A DNA stretch of 64,000 nucleotides from Girardinichthys multiradiatus (taxonomy: Eukaryota > Chordata > Actinopteri > Cyprinodontiformes > Goodeidae). Positions within the stretch are counted from its first letter, which is position 1. The number at the start of each line of letters is the position of its first letter. The notes under the pieces are model-generated. The model was given only the letters and a program-made list of their open reading frames with translations. It did no database searches and was not told where the DNA came from. The stretch is taken from the NCBI RefSeq assembly GCF_021462225.1, contig NC_061797.1, positions 22,219,093 through 22,283,092 on the forward strand. Direction: 5' to 3'. The position numbers and the translations under genes are program-made. This document shows positions 60,746 to 64,000 of this stretch, in pieces.

Positions 60746-63700
60746 AAGAGTTGGGAAAAATGTGAAGGTAATGCACCTATAGGGAGAGGAGGTATTCTGT
60801 GATGGAAAAACTCAGATGGATGCAAATATATTTGTTTTGTCAGAAATTAGTTTTACCAAAAAGGACCAGAGTAGTGATTAAATTGCAGAGACACAGCAAC
60901 ATTGGTTTTATTCTTCAATTTTACCAGGAATAGTTTCAACACTGCTCTGCTGCAAACCAGTAAACAAGAGACAAATAGAACAATTTCAGTAATGGACCTC
61001 TGCGATAATTTGTGAATTTATTTTCTTGTTTTGTTTGGTGCATAGAGATTTGCGTTTTGTATATTTTTCTCTGCCATCCAGAGACAGTCTAAACATTGAG
61101 AAGAATACAGAATAAAAGCTGAAAGCCTGATGGTGAAGTCAGCACTTACCCAGAGTAACTATTTGCCTGTCTGCGCATGAATTAGACTGATGGGGTGTCT
61201 CATCAAGGCCGCCTTATTTCCTGTCGACGTTATGGCTACATGTCCACATCCGTGTTGAGTTCTGCTCCAGAGGAGACTTCATTTCTCTCCGTGGCTGAAA
61301 ACAATGGCTGTCGTATCTTTGGATCATTGTCTTAGTTTATCTCCTGGCTGCAGGCTTTTGACAGAGCTTGTGGTACCTTCCCTCCCTTTAATTTTCCCTC
61401 TCATTTGTTAACTGCACATGCTTCCCATTTACTGCCACAAAGTGAAAAATGTAGTAGTCATTAAGTTTTCATTACCAGTGTCATTTGTTTTTTCTTTATG
61501 CACTTTTGGCCTGGAGAAGGTTCTACGCACATGGGTAATTCTCATTTTAAATAGTGGCAGCTTTAGGTGGCAGTTTTACTCCTTGTTAATGTTTTATTAT
61601 TTTTTACCTCACAAAAAAGTAAGAGTTGCTAAATCTGAGCCATATTATATCATACTTTCTTCAAAAAGTGCATTCAGGAAATATTATTTCCTTATCAAGA
61701 AAAAAAAAAAGCCTGTGAGTGACTGGAGGTCTTTTCTGCCTTTATCAGGGATTTGTACCCACAGAAGAGTCAGCACCTCTTTATAAGTGAAACCTCCCCT
61801 TTTAGCTCCTGACCTAAGCTGAAAGCTGGGTCTGAATATGTTCTCATTAATCTCACCTACCACAGTAAAAGGTCTGAGCCTGGTGGGTCCCTGAAACAGA
61901 ATCTAAATGGCTCCGTGATTTCTGGGATGTAAACACAAATGTCTTGGGCAACAATGTGGCACGTCGCAGGATGCCCCGAGATCAGACTCTGCTCTCCTAT
62001 CAATGTCCCTATAATGTTGTGCTGCAGTTTCTATAGAAACCAAGCAAGCCTTATTAAAAAAAAAGTTTCACCTTCTCTGAGTCTGCCCTTTACCTGACAG
62101 CCAAGATAAACGAGCTGGGTCCTGGGAGGAAGGCAACACAAACATGCATCTCTGCTCAGTGGCCCGTGCTCATTGGCTCTCTGCTGGAAGCCCTTATTTA
62201 CCTTAATGTTGGGAGGAGGTGAGAATGAGGGAGGCTTGAGGTAGCTGGTGGAAGGTGTGTGTGTGGGAGTAGAAACTTACTGTGATTACTCACAATGCCT
62301 CCCATAAACAACCTTGAACCATGCCGCAATAAAAAAGAAGAAAAAAAGAAGAAGCAAACAACTCTTTCTGTGCCCCCCACCCCCACTACACTCCCAAGCC
62401 AGATGATGTCATATGTCACCTTCAGCTAATGAAGGTGATGATGACATGCACGAGTGCTGCATACGTTCACCATCTGCTCGGTTCCACCATGCTGGAGCTG
62501 ATTCCAGCCCTCAAAATGCAGCAGAGAGGAGTCAAGGCACGTCGGCGGCCCGGTGCGAACTTCCTGCGGCACGTGTGAAAGGCCGCTGCCTGCATCCAGA
62601 TGACACGCTGTGAGCTTAATCATACCTTCACGCCCTAAAGCTATTAAAGTGACAAGTCTCAGAGGTCATTTCTCTTAGATCCCCTGAACACTCGGGGTGA
62701 ATGGAATGTTAAGATAATGGTCACCAGGGGAAGAAAACTCATATTTTATAACTTTTGGGTAACACCTGTTTGTTGTGTAACACGTCAGTGTTAATTAAAG
62801 AAGCGATGCATTCATTTTCCCATCTGTGCATTGTGTTTTCCTGCCTTTTTCTTTTTTATGTTTTCACTGTCCAGATTACAGACTTGATATTGTTTTGGAA
62901 ATAGAAATCAAGAAACTAATGGTCAAACCCAAAGATTTCTTCCTCAAATCATTTTCAGATATTTAAAAATACTACATACGTTTTAACTCATCTACACAGG
63001 GGACTAGATTGTTGCCATGACAGCAGTCTTAACATTTCTATAATTTATGCTGCAAAGTGTTTAAAGAAAAATGAGCATGTTTAGAATGACAAACGTTGTT
63101 GTGAACCAAATAAGCATAATGTGTTACAGAAGTACACCATCCATAAAAAATTTGCTTCAAACATAATTCATCATTACAAAACAACAAAAATATTTAAAAT
63201 ACAAGTGAATAAATTAAGGTCTGGAACATGATGTATGTAGTATTTAGTTTGCAATTATATAAAATCCCAAATTTATCACACCAGTAAAGACTTGCTCTCC
63301 ACATCTCAAACTAAACATTGTAGATAAATGCAACCTTTTAAGAACATTTACTGACTGGTGATCAAGTCCCTCTTTTATTTTAACAAAACCCCTGGTGTTG
63401 CATTAACTGGGACCCATAACAATTCCTTTAATTGTATCTAAAGTTGGAATAATTTATACTTTTATAACCCATAACTTCTTGTTTGTTGGGGGTATGAATA
63501 TGATGCCAGAGGCCCATTTCTCTCAGCCACTCTTCAAAATGTAACAGACAAAAGAACACACCACTGTTCCAATAAAGCAGATGTATGTTGATGTTCATAA
63601 GTGAGAAAATGGCTACAAGAAAATAGCTTTGCATCTAAACTCAATGTTAGAAAACTTTTTTGTCTGAGGTAATGCTGCCAGATAGAAAAAAATATTTATT

Positions 63701-63892
63701 GTAGGGCTTTTTACACAGCTTTGTTAATGTTGCCAATAAATGTTGAAGAAGCTATATAATATTGTACTCACTACACTTGTGGTAGGGTTAGTGATAGAGG
63801 AAGACAGATTTTGATAAAAGTGTTTTTGGCAACAAAAACAAACTTGTATGTCATTTAATATCATGGAGTGGTGTTTTGCAGGACCAACATGC

Positions 63893-64000
63893 AAGTCAAG
63901 TTAAGTTTATTTATATAGCGCTTTTCTGCAACAAGGCACTAGCAGGAGTGTGGGAGCCACAAAGTTTAATAAACGAACTGGATAACTTACAGGTAGCGGC
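63893..64000. repeat. Start of an interspersed repeat (as at 36.7 kb)
   Basis: aagtcaagttaagtttattt and tatagcgcttttctgcaaca match the opening of the repeat at 36720 with few changes. It runs off the window end. Confidence 0.6.

Larger units (their letters stand above)
18594..64000 (+). other. gpc5: Glypican-5 gene (gpc5), 5' part; runs off the window
   Basis: Six coding exons (18594-18741, 22989-23150, 46884-47344, 47438-47671, 48462-48595, 48712-48837) join in frame to 421 complete codons; human GPC5 has about 570. The product should be a secreted-side, GPI-anchored heparan-sulfate proteoglycan that modulates Hedgehog, FGF and Wnt signalling. The encoded part holds the signal peptide and most of the cysteine-rich core. 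The last exons, with the Ser-Gly glycosaminoglycan sites and the GPI signal, are not found and probably lie beyond 64000. GPC5, rather than another glypican, is indicated by VCTSKSSTCCSKKMEEKYQ, by INTTDHL…ALLKMQYCPHCQG and by its position next to miR-17-92. The reading frame is unbroken throughout the part seen. Confidence 0.93.
48838..64000 (+). other. gpc5 intron 6 (at least 15.2 kb, runs off the window)
   Basis: No further glypican exon was recognised. The intron contains the nested piggyBac/Tc1 insertion (50.66-54.80 kb), a repeat-like block at 55.6-56.1 kb, the antisense coding-like block at 60.44-60.74 kb and the start of another interspersed repeat at 63.89 kb. Non-repetitive, GC-raised patches at 50.0-50.5, 57.0-57.5, 61.2-61.4 and 61.8-62.6 kb have no assigned role. 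Confidence 0.7.

Noticed and set aside
62198..62623. Short frames near 62.2-62.6 kb as a possible last gpc5 exon
   Set aside because: No Ser-Gly repeat, no GPI-like hydrophobic end, and phase and motifs do not fit glypican.
1..64000. CRISPR arrays, bacterial operons, tRNA or rRNA genes
   Set aside because: None seen; the sequence is a vertebrate nuclear region. I did not fold the whole window, so a divergent tRNA or SINE head could be missed.

Overview
The window is a piece of a teleost (ray-finned fish) nuclear chromosome. The genes are split by GT-AG introns, the background is AT-rich, and there are many Tc1/mariner DNA-transposon relics of kinds common in fish. All three genes found lie on the + strand. 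I cannot name the species.

Layout: (1) 1114-8388 holds the five coding exons of an ephrin-B gene, best matched to ephrin-B2 (efnb2), with a 3' UTR to a poly(A) signal at 8904. (2) 8.9-15.2 kb is intergenic, with low-complexity tracts and no recognised gene or transposon. (3) 15.2-16.97 kb is CpG-richer, with E2F-, MYC/E-box-, YY1- and NRF1-like motifs. I read it as the promoter/host-transcript region of the microRNAs that follow. (4) 16.97-17.80 kb is a complete miR-17-92 cluster in the order miR-17, 18a, 19a, 20a, 19b, 92a, with all mature guide arms intact. (5) From 18594 onward is glypican-5 (gpc5). Six coding exons lie at 18.6, 23.0, 46.9, 47.4, 48.5 and 48.7 kb, and the last exons fall outside the window. 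Its introns (4.2 kb, 23.7 kb, and one of at least 15 kb) carry most of the repeats. (6) 50657-54797, inside the last gpc5 intron, is a piggyBac-family transposon with TTAA flanks and terminal inverted repeats. It is itself split by a 1.6-kb Tc1 element with about 200-bp inverted repeats (52802-54410).

The genes: ephrin-B2 is a transmembrane ligand for Eph receptors with reverse signalling through its cytoplasmic tail. miR-17-92 is a proliferation/growth microRNA polycistron. Glypican-5 is a GPI-anchored heparan-sulfate proteoglycan that tunes morphogen signalling. The miR-17-92/gpc5 neighbourhood is the arrangement known on human chromosome 13q31. EFNB2 lies on the same human chromosome but far away, whereas here it is only about 8.6 kb upstream of miR-17.

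Most open frames elsewhere are chance. The least explained items are a 58-codon frame in a GC-raised patch at 10.8 kb and an antisense, coding-like block at 60.44-60.74 kb. I found no convincing new kind of system. The main points are the compact efnb2/miR-17-92/gpc5 locus, its apparently transposon-poor core, and the nested dead transposons.
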